Source: Candidatus Latescibacterota bacterium
GTDB taxonomy: Bacteria; Latescibacterota; UBA2968
Direction of reading: 5' to 3'
Assembly (NCBI GenBank): GCA_022824945.1
Contig: JAJDYX010000050.1
Coordinates: 1-64,000 of the forward strand
Length of the DNA stretch: 64,000 nucleotides
Below are positions 25,603-34,402 of this stretch, one piece after another (positions within the stretch are counted from its first letter, which is position 1; each line of letters starts with the position of its first letter). The notes beneath the pieces were generated by a model. It made no database searches. It saw nothing but the letters and a program-made list of their open reading frames with translations, and was not told the origin of the DNA. Both the position numbers and the translations under genes were made by a program.

Positions 25603-26778
25603 TTGCAGATACCTTCTTCATATCAACCCGGGTACGAAGAGGCCCTTCTGACCGATCCCGACCTCGCCAAAACATACATCCAGCACACGCTCATCGGCGA
25701 TCCCGATGCCGATGCTCTGATCAATGGATTAGCCGGTATTGACGAGAAGCAACAGGGCGTATTTATCAGGGCTGGAATGGATCTGGATGAGGAAAAACTG
25801 CGTGATGCGCCGCAGGCAGTACGGGCGTTTTTTGAGAAAATCGGGACTCCGCCCGCGTGGTTTGATCCCGATTCAGTATATCCCGGATGCCGTGGCTTCC
25901 AAGCCTATTCGGATCTGTTTCTCACCTCGTTCGTCGTGGATATTATTGTACAGGGTTTCACGACGCTGATCAGCCAATCGTTTTTCACCACAGGAAGGCT
26001 GACCGATTATGGGGTGCGGCGGCTAAAGCAAAATATACTTCACCTCTTAGAGATTATGTTGCCGGGTGGCCTGGAGCGGCATGGCGAGGGCTGGAAACTG
26101 TCTGTCCGTCTGCGGCTGGTACATGCACAGGTCAGGCGGCATCTTCTCGCTTCTGAGGAGTGGGACCATGAAGCCCACGGCATGCCGATCAGTGCTGCCC
26201 ACATCGCGCTCGCGTCCTGTAATTTCTCCGGGATGCTGTTGCGGTCAGCCACGCGAATTGGCGCACGTCTAAACGATGAAGAACGCGACAGTTTTATGCA
26301 GATATGGCGCTATACCGCTCATCTGATGGGTGTGCCCGATGCACTCATGTTCAGCAATGAGACCGAAGCCTGCGAAATATACCGCGTGGGTTACATCTGC
26401 GAGCCGCCTCCCGGTCTGGAAGCTATTGCTATGGCAAACTCGGTGATTGCCTCGGCTCCTTACGTGATCGGTATTGAAGACGAGAAAGAGCGAGATAATC
26501 TATCTGGTTTTGGGTACCGCCTTTCCCGAACGTTGATTGGAGACGAACTCGCCGACCAACTCATGTTTCCAAAAAGTCGAATATCCAGGACCGGGACACT
26601 GGCATATTTGCGGCTGAGGCGCAGAATCCAGGATATCCTCAATGTCCTGCTATGGTGGAGACCGGGTCATCGTACCCAAAACTTCATGGCCTTGCTCAAC
26701 GTATCTACGCTCGAAGAACATAAAATAAGTTACCGATTGCCCGACAAGCTACACGCAGACGAGTCAAAGCCGTGGTGA
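25603..26778 (+). CDS. MpaB/DUF2236-family oxygenase, copy 2
   Basis: 391 residues, same family and order of motifs as copy 1 (GRLTDYGVRRLKQN, RLRLVHAQVRRHLL, IWRYTAHLMGVPD, VGYICEPPPGLEAIAM). The N-terminal codons align exactly with copy 1, whose ATG is a TTG here (TTG CAG ATA), so the same start is kept with a weaker codon. Divergence is spread across the protein, more in residues 50-75 and at the C-terminus. The RND operon follows 107 bp downstream on the same strand. Confidence 0.85.
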   Translation: MQIPSSYQPGYEEALLTDPDLAKTYIQHTLIGDPDADALINGLAGIDEKQQGVFIRAGMDLDEEKLRDAPQAVRAFFEKIGTPPAWFDPDSVYPGCRGFQAYSDLFLTSFVVDIIVQGFTTLISQSFFTTGRLTDYGVRRLKQNILHLLEIMLPGGLERHGEGWKLSVRLRLVHAQVRRHLLASEEWDHEAHGMPISAAHIALASCNFSGMLLRSATRIGARLNDEERDSFMQIWRYTAHLMGVPDALMFSNETEACEIYRVGYICEPPPGLEAIAMANSVIASAPYVIGIEDEKERDNLSGFGYRLSRTLIGDELADQLMFPKSRISRTGTLAYLRLRRRIQDILNVLLWWRPGHRTQNFMALLNVSTLEEHKISYRLPDKLHADESKPW

Positions 26779-26885
26779 GGTATGACGGTCTTTATCCACT
26801 AGCGGTGTCGATAGTGCCAGGCATTCGCCTCGGTGAACAACTCGTCTTCGCACTTAATCCGAAATGGTCGAAGGAGTGACTACTT

Positions 26886-29168
26886 TTGCAATTAGAACGC
26901 TACACCGATGCAGTTTTGCGCTATCGATGGTTGGTCGTTGCGCTCGCAACGCTGGTCATGTTGGCTATTACGGCAGGTGTTCGCTTCATCACTGTTACGA
27001 ATGATTACCGCATTCTGTTTGGCGAAGACAATCCGCAACTCGCCGCGTTTGACGCTCTGGAGAACACGTATTCGGCCTCCAAAGCGGTACTGATTGCTGT
27101 TGCGCCGCGAGATGGCTCGGTGTTCACTCGCGAGGCGCTTGGCGCGGTTGAAGAATTGACCGAAGCTGCTTGGCGTGCGCCTTATTCCAGTCGCGTCAAT
27201 TCCCTTACCAATTATACCCATAGCGAAGCACTCAATGACGATTTGGTTGTTGCTCCGCTCGTCGATGACGCATCTTCACTGAGCGATGTCGATGTGGCGC
27301 GTATCGAAGAGAGCGCGCTGAATGCAATCGAAATTGTGGGGCGTCTGGTATCTCATGATGGGCGCACGGCAGGGGTGGCGATTAATTTTATCTTGCCCGA
27401 AAATGCGGATCAGGCAGTGGTCGAAATTACCGATTATCTCAATTCGGTTCTCAATCAAGCCCGCAAGATCTACCCGAATATCGATTATTACCTGACCGGC
27501 GATGTCGTCATGGATCGGACTTTCGCCGATGTTACGAAGAACGACATGGAGACCCTGACGCCTATTGTGTTTCTCATCATTGTAGGTGCCACTATTATTC
27601 TCCTGCGCTCGATTCTCAGCACTTTGGCCATTGTCGCCGTGCTGGTATTTGTCATCAATACGACCATGGGATTCGCCGGGTGGAATGGCGTGGTGTTCAG
27701 CCCCACCAATGCTGGCGTGCCGATTATCGTGATGGTGATCGCCATTGCTGATTCAATACACATTGTCACGAGTGTTTTACTGGGTATGAGGCGCGGTCTG
27801 GACAGAAATGCGGCGATTGTCGAATCGATCCGTATCAATGCCTATCCGATATTTATCACCTCGGTCACGACGGCGATTGGGTTCCTCAGTCTGAATGCTT
27901 CAGATTCGCCGCCTTTTCACGTTCTGGGCAATTACGTGGCATTTGGTGTATTATGTGCGCTTGTGTACACCATGACGCTATTGCCGGCATTGCTTTCGAT
28001 TCTGCCGTTGCGCGCCCCCCGTGTTCAGTCCGAGGGAACTGTCTTTTTTGATCGCTTTGCCGACTTTGTCATTGCCCGGCGCAAATTTTTGCTCTGGTTT
28101 GTCAGTCTGGTAGTCATTGTCCTGATAATCGGCGTTCACCGCATCGAATTGAGCGATAATCTGGCGCAGTATTTTGATGATCGCTATGCGTTCCGGCGCG
28201 ATACGGATTATATTATTGAAAACCTGACTGGTGTGGATAAGCTGGAATATTCGTTGAGTGCAGGGCGCGAAGGCGGCATTACCGATCCGGATTATCTGCG
28301 CCGAGTTGATGCTTTTGCCGAGTGGTATCGGACGCAACCCGAAGTGACCCATGTCCAGGCATTTTCGGATATTATGAAACGCCTCAATAAAAATATGCAC
28401 GGCGACGATCCTGCCTTTTATCGCTTGCCCCAAGACCCGGACCTGGCGGCGCAGTATCTGTTGCTTTACGAGTTTTCGCTTCCGTTCGGTAGCGATCTCA
28501 ATGACCGCATAGATGTTGCAAAATCCGCTACTCGCCTGAGTGTCGTGACCAGGAATGCGTGGTCGCGAGATCTGCGTGAACTCGATAAGCGCGCACAGGT
28601 CTGGCTTCGCGCCAATGCGCCCGCTTTTGCAAACGAAGCATCGGGTCTGAGCATGATCGCTGCCCATCTGACGCTGCGGAATATCAATAGCATGTTACGC
28701 GGTACGATTACTGCGATGGCACTTATCTCGTTCATTTTGATCTGGATCTTCAAGAGTGTTCGGGTCGGTCTCCTCAGTCTTCTGCCCAACTTTATTCCCG
28801 CGATTATGAGCTTCGGTCTGTGGGGCTATCTCGTCGGTCATGTGGGTATTGCCTCTTCGGTGGTGATTGCCGTTGTTTTTGGGATTGTCGTGGATGATAC
28901 GATTCATTTTCTGAGCAAATATCTGAAAGCCCGGCGCGAGGGTCTTCCTGCTCCTGAGGCCGTGCGCTATACTTTTAACACGGTGGGCCATGCGTTATGG
29001 ACGACGACCGCAGTGTTGTCAGTGGGCTTTCTGGTGTTCGCCACATCGGGATTTGAGGTGAGTTGGGCACTCGGCCTTTTGGTCACGATTACGATTGTCT
29101 TCGCGCTTGTTGCCGACTTTTTACTTTTGCCAACTCTACTGATTGCTATTGATCGGAGAAATTCATGA
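26886..29168 (+). CDS. RND/MMPL-family transporter
   Basis: 760 residues with two RND half-repeats. Each has one N-terminal helix (residues ~17-35 and ~395-415), a large periplasmic loop, and a five-helix bundle (about 228-375 and 620-755). Segments such as VIAIADSIHIVTSVL and FGIVVDDTIHFLSKYL are the proton-relay helices of the MMPL/HpnN group, which moves hydrophobic lipids to the outer envelope. The TTG start at 26886 has AAGGAG ten bases upstream. Its stop overlaps the next gene's ATG (ATGA), a coupled operon. The size suits lipid-exporting RND proteins rather than drug pumps (~1030). Confidence 0.92.
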   Translation: MQLERYTDAVLRYRWLVVALATLVMLAITAGVRFITVTNDYRILFGEDNPQLAAFDALENTYSASKAVLIAVAPRDGSVFTREALGAVEELTEAAWRAPYSSRVNSLTNYTHSEALNDDLVVAPLVDDASSLSDVDVARIEESALNAIEIVGRLVSHDGRTAGVAINFILPENADQAVVEITDYLNSVLNQARKIYPNIDYYLTGDVVMDRTFADVTKNDMETLTPIVFLIIVGATIILLRSILSTLAIVAVLVFVINTTMGFAGWNGVVFSPTNAGVPIIVMVIAIADSIHIVTSVLLGMRRGLDRNAAIVESIRINAYPIFITSVTTAIGFLSLNASDSPPFHVLGNYVAFGVLCALVYTMTLLPALLSILPLRAPRVQSEGTVFFDRFADFVIARRKFLLWFVSLVVIVLIIGVHRIELSDNLAQYFDDRYAFRRDTDYIIENLTGVDKLEYSLSAGREGGITDPDYLRRVDAFAEWYRTQPEVTHVQAFSDIMKRLNKNMHGDDPAFYRLPQDPDLAAQYLLLYEFSLPFGSDLNDRIDVAKSATRLSVVTRNAWSRDLRELDKRAQVWLRANAPAFANEASGLSMIAAHLTLRNINSMLRGTITAMALISFILIWIFKSVRVGLLSLLPNFIPAIMSFGLWGYLVGHVGIASSVVIAVVFGIVVDDTIHFLSKYLKARREGLPAPEAVRYTFNTVGHALWTTTAVLSVGFLVFATSGFEVSWALGLLVTITIVFALVADFLLLPTLLIAIDRRNS

Positions 29169-29974
29169 TACCAGTACGACCAATACATCTGCTTTTCGCG
29201 CTTTTTTCAATCATTTCATTTTGTCTCGGCGTATCAGTATCTGTTCGTTCTGAAACTGCGGAGGAAACCGGGCTAAAAATTGCACAGGATTCCCAGGATC
29301 GCGAGAAGGGTTTTGGCAATTTTACGGCTCAGCAAACCATGGTGTTGCGCAACAAACACGGGCAAGAGAGCCAGCGCCAACTCCGGGTAAAGGTTCTCGA
29401 AGTCTCCGAAGATGGCGACAAGAGCCTATTTGTATTTGACCAGCCGCGCGATGTCAAGGGAACGGCGTTGCTTATTCACGCTCATCGGGAAAGCGCGGAT
29501 GACCAATGGCTTTATTTGCCCGCTCTGAAACGCGTCAAACGCATTAGTTCGTCGAATCAGTCCGGCTCTTTTATGGGAAGTGAATTTGCTTATGAGGACC
29601 TGACCCCTCAGGCTGTGGAGAAATTTACCTATCGTTACCTGCGCGACGAGGCATATGGCGATTTGACATGCACGGTTACAGAACGCTTGCCCGTGGATAA
29701 GAAATCGGGCTATAGTCGCCAGGTGGTCTGGCGCGATAAGGATGAGTTGCGCGTCTGGAAAGTAGAGTATTACGACCGCAAGGATGCCCATTTGAAGACG
29801 CTCACTCTGGAAAACTACGCGCAGTACCTGGAGCGTTACTGGCGCGCTGGACAGATGACGATGGTCAATCATTTAACCGGGAAAAGTACCGTTCTGACCT
29901 GGACGGATTTTGAGTTTCAGACTGATCTCAACGATCGCGATTTCACACAAACTGGGCTGAAACGGGTGCGTTGA
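29165..29974 (+). CDS. LolA-like outer-membrane lipoprotein-sorting protein
   Basis: 269 residues with a signal peptide ending near VSVRSE, then an unclosed beta-barrel resembling LolA/LolB: FTAQQTMVLRNKHGQESQRQL, LFVFDQPRDVKGTALLIH, DDQWLYLPALKRVKRISSSNQSG (written here as short pieces of one stretch). This set matches the family of 'outer membrane lipoprotein-sorting proteins' encoded beside MMPL-type RND pumps. It probably carries a hydrophobic molecule across the periplasm for the RND protein upstream. Overlaps both neighbours by a few bases. Confidence 0.88.
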   Translation: MIPVRPIHLLFALFSIISFCLGVSVSVRSETAEETGLKIAQDSQDREKGFGNFTAQQTMVLRNKHGQESQRQLRVKVLEVSEDGDKSLFVFDQPRDVKGTALLIHAHRESADDQWLYLPALKRVKRISSSNQSGSFMGSEFAYEDLTPQAVEKFTYRYLRDEAYGDLTCTVTERLPVDKKSGYSRQVVWRDKDELRVWKVEYYDRKDAHLKTLTLENYAQYLERYWRAGQMTMVNHLTGKSTVLTWTDFEFQTDLNDRDFTQTGLKRVR

Positions 29975-31233
29975 TGTTACGTCGTACCGCTCTTCATATT
30001 TTACCTTTCGGCGCTGTCTGGATTTCGGTTCTGGTCTTTGCTGTTGGCGCACATGCCGAAATTGGAATTGACCGCGATTTTTCCGGGCGCGTGAATGTCG
30101 AAAGCCGATGGTTTCCCAAAGCCGGTGCCTTTTCCGGTCAGGGGGCGCATGCCATCGGCTTTGTTGTTGTGCCCAAACTCTATCTTGAAGACGCCAAGGG
30201 GCGGAGTTTCACGCTATCGACTTTCTTTCGCTACGACAATGCAGATCCACGCCGCACCCATGCCGATCTGCGCGAAGCCTATTTTCTGATATTCGGCGAG
30301 ATCGGCGATGGTGAATGGGAGTTGCGCGTGGGTATTGACCAGGTCTTCTGGGGCGTTACAGAATCGCAACATCTGGTCGATGTTGTCAATCAGATTGATC
30401 TGGTGGAGCATCCAAACGGCGTGTCTAAGCTGGGGCAGCCGATGGTCAATATTACCTGGTCCAGCGATTGGGGAGTAGTGGAATTTTTTGTTTTGCCGTA
30501 TCACCGGGTGCGCACGTTTCCGGGTCAATCCGGCCGCCTGCGTCTCCCGCTCGTGGTGGAAGATGAGCAAGTTGAGTACGAGAGCGAGGCGCATCTGGAT
30601 TTCGCTGCACGGTACAGTCAGAGTTTCGGTGCTTTTGATGCTGGTGTGAGTGTGTTCAACGGTACCAGTCGGGAGCCTTTTTTAATGCCGGGTGCGGATC
30701 GTAGCGGTGCGCCGGTATTGGTACAGCACTACGATCAGATTCGTCAGTTTGGACTGGATGCGCAACTGACTGTCGGTTCATGGTTGTTCAAGTTCGAGGC
30801 TATTCAGCGCGCGGGTGCTCGAAATCTGCTGGGTATGGAAGAAGATTATGTGGCTTCTGTCTTTGGCGGTGAATACACGTTTTATTCCGTGTTTGATTCG
30901 GCTGTTGATGTCAGCTTGCTCGGCGAATGGAATTACGATGGGCGGGGGCGCAATGCGACGCCGAGTCGCTCGCCCAATACGCTTGAGAACGATTTCTTTT
31001 TTGCCACGCGGATTGCATTCAACGATGTTCAGAGTACTGAAATTGTCGCGAGTATTCTGGGGGATGCGAGCCGTTCTACACGCGCACTCTCTGTGGAATT
31101 GGACCGGCGTCTCTCTGACCAGTTGTCTCTGGACATAGAGGCGATTCATCTTCTCAGTATCGACAAAGCAGATATCCACTACGATACGCGACGCGATAGT
31201 TTTGTTGATCTGAGACTGACTTACAATTTTTAG
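29974..31233 (+). CDS. Outer-membrane beta-barrel protein of the RND operon
   Basis: 419 residues. Signal peptide ending at AVGAHAE, then alternating amphipathic strands typical of a porin-like barrel (GRVNVESRWF, FTLSTFFRYDN, WELRVGIDQVFWGV) and a C-terminal strand ending LRLTYNF with the terminal Phe of outer-membrane proteins. The ATG overlaps the previous stop (TGATG); an alternative TTG lies one codon earlier. It resembles the DUF1302-like barrels that accompany RND + LolA-like pairs. Likely the outer-membrane exit or acceptor. Confidence 0.75.
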   Translation: MLRRTALHILPFGAVWISVLVFAVGAHAEIGIDRDFSGRVNVESRWFPKAGAFSGQGAHAIGFVVVPKLYLEDAKGRSFTLSTFFRYDNADPRRTHADLREAYFLIFGEIGDGEWELRVGIDQVFWGVTESQHLVDVVNQIDLVEHPNGVSKLGQPMVNITWSSDWGVVEFFVLPYHRVRTFPGQSGRLRLPLVVEDEQVEYESEAHLDFAARYSQSFGAFDAGVSVFNGTSREPFLMPGADRSGAPVLVQHYDQIRQFGLDAQLTVGSWLFKFEAIQRAGARNLLGMEEDYVASVFGGEYTFYSVFDSAVDVSLLGEWNYDGRGRNATPSRSPNTLENDFFFATRIAFNDVQSTEIVASILGDASRSTRALSVELDRRLSDQLSLDIEAIHLLSIDKADIHYDTRRDSFVDLRLTYNF

Positions 31234-31260
31234 TTGCTGCACACTCTGAGTAAAAAATAA

Positions 31261-31296
31261 AACCCCCGTCCGGAACGTCCAGGCGGGGGTTGTTTT
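31261..31296. terminator. Bidirectional terminator between convergent genes
   Basis: Stem AACCCCCG / CGGGGGTT with a short inner stem and a ~15-nt apical region, A-rich on the left and T-rich on the right. It can stop both the RND operon and the sulfatase operon. Confidence 0.75.
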
Positions 31297-31312
31297 GTTG
31301 TATGAAGGGCGA

Positions 31313-32632
31313 TCACCTCGCGACAGGTCTCATACCCGGTTCGCCCGCGTGGTAAGACGCCAGGCACCAGGGGTCTCGGGTTTCCCTGCGGAAGGTGCGA
31401 ACTTTTTGTTGCATGGCTTCGGCGATGTCCTGAACTGCGGGATCGTTGATGATGTTGGTGGATTCCATGGGATCGTTTTCAATGTCGAAGAGGGCTTCGG
31501 CGTCCTGGTGCAGAAATTTTTCCGTGCGGCGTTTGCCCATTTCCAAATTTTCGTTGCGTATGGCTTGCCAGGTGGGCGAGGCCCACAGGTCACTTGGCAA
31601 AGGGGTGGTGAGTTCGGGATAGAGATTGCGCACGTATTTGTATTTGCGTCCGCGCAGAACCCGGTAGGGATAGTAATTGGTGACTTCGTGGAAGGTGTGA
31701 GAAAAGAAGGTTTCGTCAAATCCCTCGGGGTGTGTCTCGTCGAGGATGGAGACGAGGGATTTTTCGGGCAAGCCTTCAGGGGGTTCAACGCCGCACCATT
31801 CAAAGACGGTGGGGGCGATGTTGTTCCAGTTGACGAGGGCGTCGCTGACAACGGCTTTGGCATTTGGGCGCACAATAATGAGCGGGCAGTGATGGCCTGT
31901 GTCAAAAGAAGAGCCTTTGCCGCCGGGAAAGGGCATGCCGTGGTCGCTCATGACAATGATCAGAGTGTCGTCAGCTCGTCCAGCGTCTTGAAGTGCCTGT
32001 ACGGCCATGCCAATGCCAGTGTCGAGGCGAGAGACGGATTGGTAGTATTCGGCAAATTCTCGTCGCACGTCTGGATGGTCGGGCAGAAAATCGGGGACGA
32101 TGACTTCTTCGGGCGAATACGTGACTTCGGGGACGCCGGGATAGGTTTGTTTGTTGCCAAAGTCGCGGTGGGGGTCTGAATAACCGACGTGGAGATAGAA
32201 TGGCTGGTCGTTGTCAATGCTTTCAAAGAATTTTGAGATGTTGTCTGCAATACCGCGCACATTGCGGCCACCGCCAGCTTCGTAGTTCCAGGGATAGACC
32301 GATTCGGGTTGTACGTGGAGTTTGCCAACAACGCCGGTGGTAAATCCAGCGGATTGTAGTGTTTTGGGAATTGACGGCATGTTGAGTTGCGTGTGGAAGT
32401 TATGGATGCTGTGCGAGTGGCCGTATTGTCCATGCGTGTGGCTGTAGTGTCCGGTGAGCAGGTTGGCGCGGCTGGCTGCGCACGATGGGGTGGTGCAAAA
32501 GGCGTGCTTAAATAAGGTGCCCCGCGCGGCAAGTGCATCTACGCTGGGCATTTTGATAACATTATTGCCATAACATCCGGCAATGGGGCTCCAATCGTCG
32601 GCAATGAGTAAGAGGACGTTGCGGTAGGACAT
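31313..32632 (-). CDS. Type I sulfatase
   Basis: 439 residues. Sulfatase signature Cys51-A-A-S-R (TPSCAASRANLLTG), N-terminal metal residues Asp12-Asp13 (LIADDW), and the distal IVMSDHGMPF segment. Formylglycine conversion of Cys51 is expected. The open frame extends far upstream in another gene's territory; I chose ATG 32632 because it begins the sulfatase fold and has AAGGAG in front. No signal peptide. 11 bp downstream of a second sulfatase, in one operon. Substrate unknown. Confidence 0.93.
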   Translation of the reverse strand: MSYRNVLLLIADDWSPIAGCYGNNVIKMPSVDALAARGTLFKHAFCTTPSCAASRANLLTGHYSHTHGQYGHSHSIHNFHTQLNMPSIPKTLQSAGFTTGVVGKLHVQPESVYPWNYEAGGGRNVRGIADNISKFFESIDNDQPFYLHVGYSDPHRDFGNKQTYPGVPEVTYSPEEVIVPDFLPDHPDVRREFAEYYQSVSRLDTGIGMAVQALQDAGRADDTLIIVMSDHGMPFPGGKGSSFDTGHHCPLIIVRPNAKAVVSDALVNWNNIAPTVFEWCGVEPPEGLPEKSLVSILDETHPEGFDETFFSHTFHEVTNYYPYRVLRGRKYKYVRNLYPELTTPLPSDLWASPTWQAIRNENLEMGKRRTEKFLHQDAEALFDIENDPMESTNIINDPAVQDIAEAMQQKVRTFRRETRDPWCLASYHAGEPGMRPVAR

Positions 32633-32643
32633 AAGATCTCCTT

Positions 32644-33960
32644 TTAATTTCTTATTGAACTGTTGTCGCGTTTTCGCTCGTCGGCTATGTGTTCGAGCAT
32701 TTGATGTACGCGGTCGGTTTGTGTGGAGGTAATATTTGTTGTTTCGTAGGGGTCGGAACCGATGTGAAAGAGTTCGGCTTCCTCGGGAGTTTGGCCTTCT
32801 TCGTATATCAATTTCCAATTGCCCGTTCGCATGCCAAATGACGAGCCTCTGAAGTTCCAGAAGATAGACCGTTCTTCGGGTACGGTGATGTCGCCTGTGA
32901 GCAGGGGCCAGATGTCTTGGCCATCCCATTGGGGATCGCTGTTGGGCGTGTACCCGATGAGATTGGTCAGGGTTGGCATCCAGTCGGTTATGTGCAGGGG
33001 ATGAAAGCATTTGCCGGGTTGCAGGTGAAAAGGCCAATTGATCAGAGAAGGGGTGCGGATACCGCCTTCGTAGAGTTGAGATTTTTGACCACGTAGGGGC
33101 AAATTGCAGCCCAGGCGCGGCATTTCTTCGTGGCGGCCCGGGTATTTGTCCGTGTCGTGAAGAGGACCGGCAGGGATGGCGCCGTTGTCCGATGAGAAGA
33201 TGATGATGGTGTTTTCGCGCTGGCAGGTGCGGGCAAGGGTTTCGACGAGTTGACCGATGGCGTGATCCATCTGGCTGGCGTAGGCGGCATAGGTTTTGAA
33301 TGAGCGGTCTTTGTTGTCGTCGGGATCGTAGCGCTGGTCTGAATAGCGGTCTATCCAGTGTTGTGGAGCTTTGATGGGGGTGTGAACAGCGGTGAAAGGG
33401 ACATAGCAAAACCAGGGGCCTGTTTGCGCTTCGATCCACTGGACAGCTTCCCGAGCGATGAGGTCGGTGACGTGACCGCGCTCTTCAATGAGTTCGCTAT
33501 TGCGGTGCCAGGTGACGCTGTAGGGTCCTGATTTGTAGTGGTGGTTATACGGGTCAACGCCGCCGGCCAGGCTCCCATAGCTGGTGTTAAAACCAAATTG
33601 GTTGGGACCGTATTCGGGAGAGGATCCCAAATGCCATTTTCCAAAAAGGCCGGTTTCGTAGCCCGCATTGCGGAAGGATGAGGCGAGTGTTTCATAGTCA
33701 TCTGGCAGGACGGGGGCGTTGGATGGGACGGTGGCGTGGCGTCCAAAGCGACCGGGATGGCGTCCCGTTAGAAAGCATGTGCGCGTGGGGGTACACATGG
33801 GACAGACGTAGTGCTGGTCGAGTTCGATTCCCGTGGCTGCGAGGCGGTCGATATTGGGCGTGCGAATGTGTGAGCCGTGATAGCTGACGTCGCCCCAACC
33901 CATGTCGTCGGCGAGGATAAAGAGGATGTTGGGTTTTTCAATTTTTCCAGATTTTGTCAT
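32644..33960 (-). CDS. Type I sulfatase (arylsulfatase-like)
   Basis: 438 residues. Signature Cys56-T-P-T-R in PMCTPTRTCFLTG; metal pair Asp18-Asp19 in ILADDMGWGD; IIFSSDNGA as the second metal segment. It belongs to the arylsulfatase A/B-like group and differs in subtype from the sulfatase downstream (CAASR). ATG 33960 begins the fold and is preceded by AGGAT; the longer frame runs into the VanZ gene. No clear signal peptide. The pair may remove sulfate at different positions of one sulfated glycan. Confidence 0.93.
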   Translation of the reverse strand: MTKSGKIEKPNILFILADDMGWGDVSYHGSHIRTPNIDRLAATGIELDQHYVCPMCTPTRTCFLTGRHPGRFGRHATVPSNAPVLPDDYETLASSFRNAGYETGLFGKWHLGSSPEYGPNQFGFNTSYGSLAGGVDPYNHHYKSGPYSVTWHRNSELIEERGHVTDLIAREAVQWIEAQTGPWFCYVPFTAVHTPIKAPQHWIDRYSDQRYDPDDNKDRSFKTYAAYASQMDHAIGQLVETLARTCQRENTIIIFSSDNGAIPAGPLHDTDKYPGRHEEMPRLGCNLPLRGQKSQLYEGGIRTPSLINWPFHLQPGKCFHPLHITDWMPTLTNLIGYTPNSDPQWDGQDIWPLLTGDITVPEERSIFWNFRGSSFGMRTGNWKLIYEEGQTPEEAELFHIGSDPYETTNITSTQTDRVHQMLEHIADERKRDNSSIRN

Positions 33961-33982
33961 GTCGGGTATCCTGTTAAATAGT

Positions 33983-34390
33983 CTATAAAATCCACTGTCT
34001 AATTTTACCGTTTTCCCTGTGTTTTGCATACCACAATAATAGGATGATGATTGCGACACCTGTGCCATCCCATACCACATCGGTCCAAACGCCAGTGCGA
34101 CTGGGTACAAAGGATTGATGGTATTCGTCCAGTATTGCATAAAGAATGGATATCAGGACGCTCCACAATACACAGGAGGTAAATCGGTTCTCTGTCCATA
34201 GAGATCGGAAACACAAATAGGTCAGAATAGCATATTCTGCTATGTGTGCGAATTTGCGCGCCGCCTGGTGTATTCGTTCACTGAAAAAGAAAATTTTTTC
34301 AGTGTTCTCGAACGATAGCAGGCCACTTGAACCAAAAAAAATTAAGAGTAGCCAGACAAACAGAGCGATGCGCCAATGCGTTATTGTCAT
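33983..34390 (-). CDS. VanZ-family membrane protein
   Basis: 135 residues with about four transmembrane helices and the VanZ core: ARKFAHIAEYAILTYL, then DEYHQSFVPSRTG and DVVWDGTGVAI. VanZ-like proteins are found across bacteria; one confers low-level teicoplanin resistance, but most have unknown roles in the envelope. It lies 12 bp after the LolA-like gene and 22 bp before a sulfatase, all on one strand, so it is co-transcribed with them. Confidence 0.85.
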   Translation of the reverse strand: MTITHWRIALFVWLLLIFFGSSGLLSFENTEKIFFFSERIHQAARKFAHIAEYAILTYLCFRSLWTENRFTSCVLWSVLISILYAILDEYHQSFVPSRTGVWTDVVWDGTGVAIIILLLWYAKHRENGKIRQWIL

Positions 34391-34402
34391 GTTTTTTTCA
34401 CC

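Noticed and set aside
32633-33439. Long Arg/His/Pro-rich extension of the downstream sulfatase frame
   Set aside because: It is the antisense-shifted shadow of the other sulfatase gene; the composition is abnormal and a good SD precedes ATG 32632.
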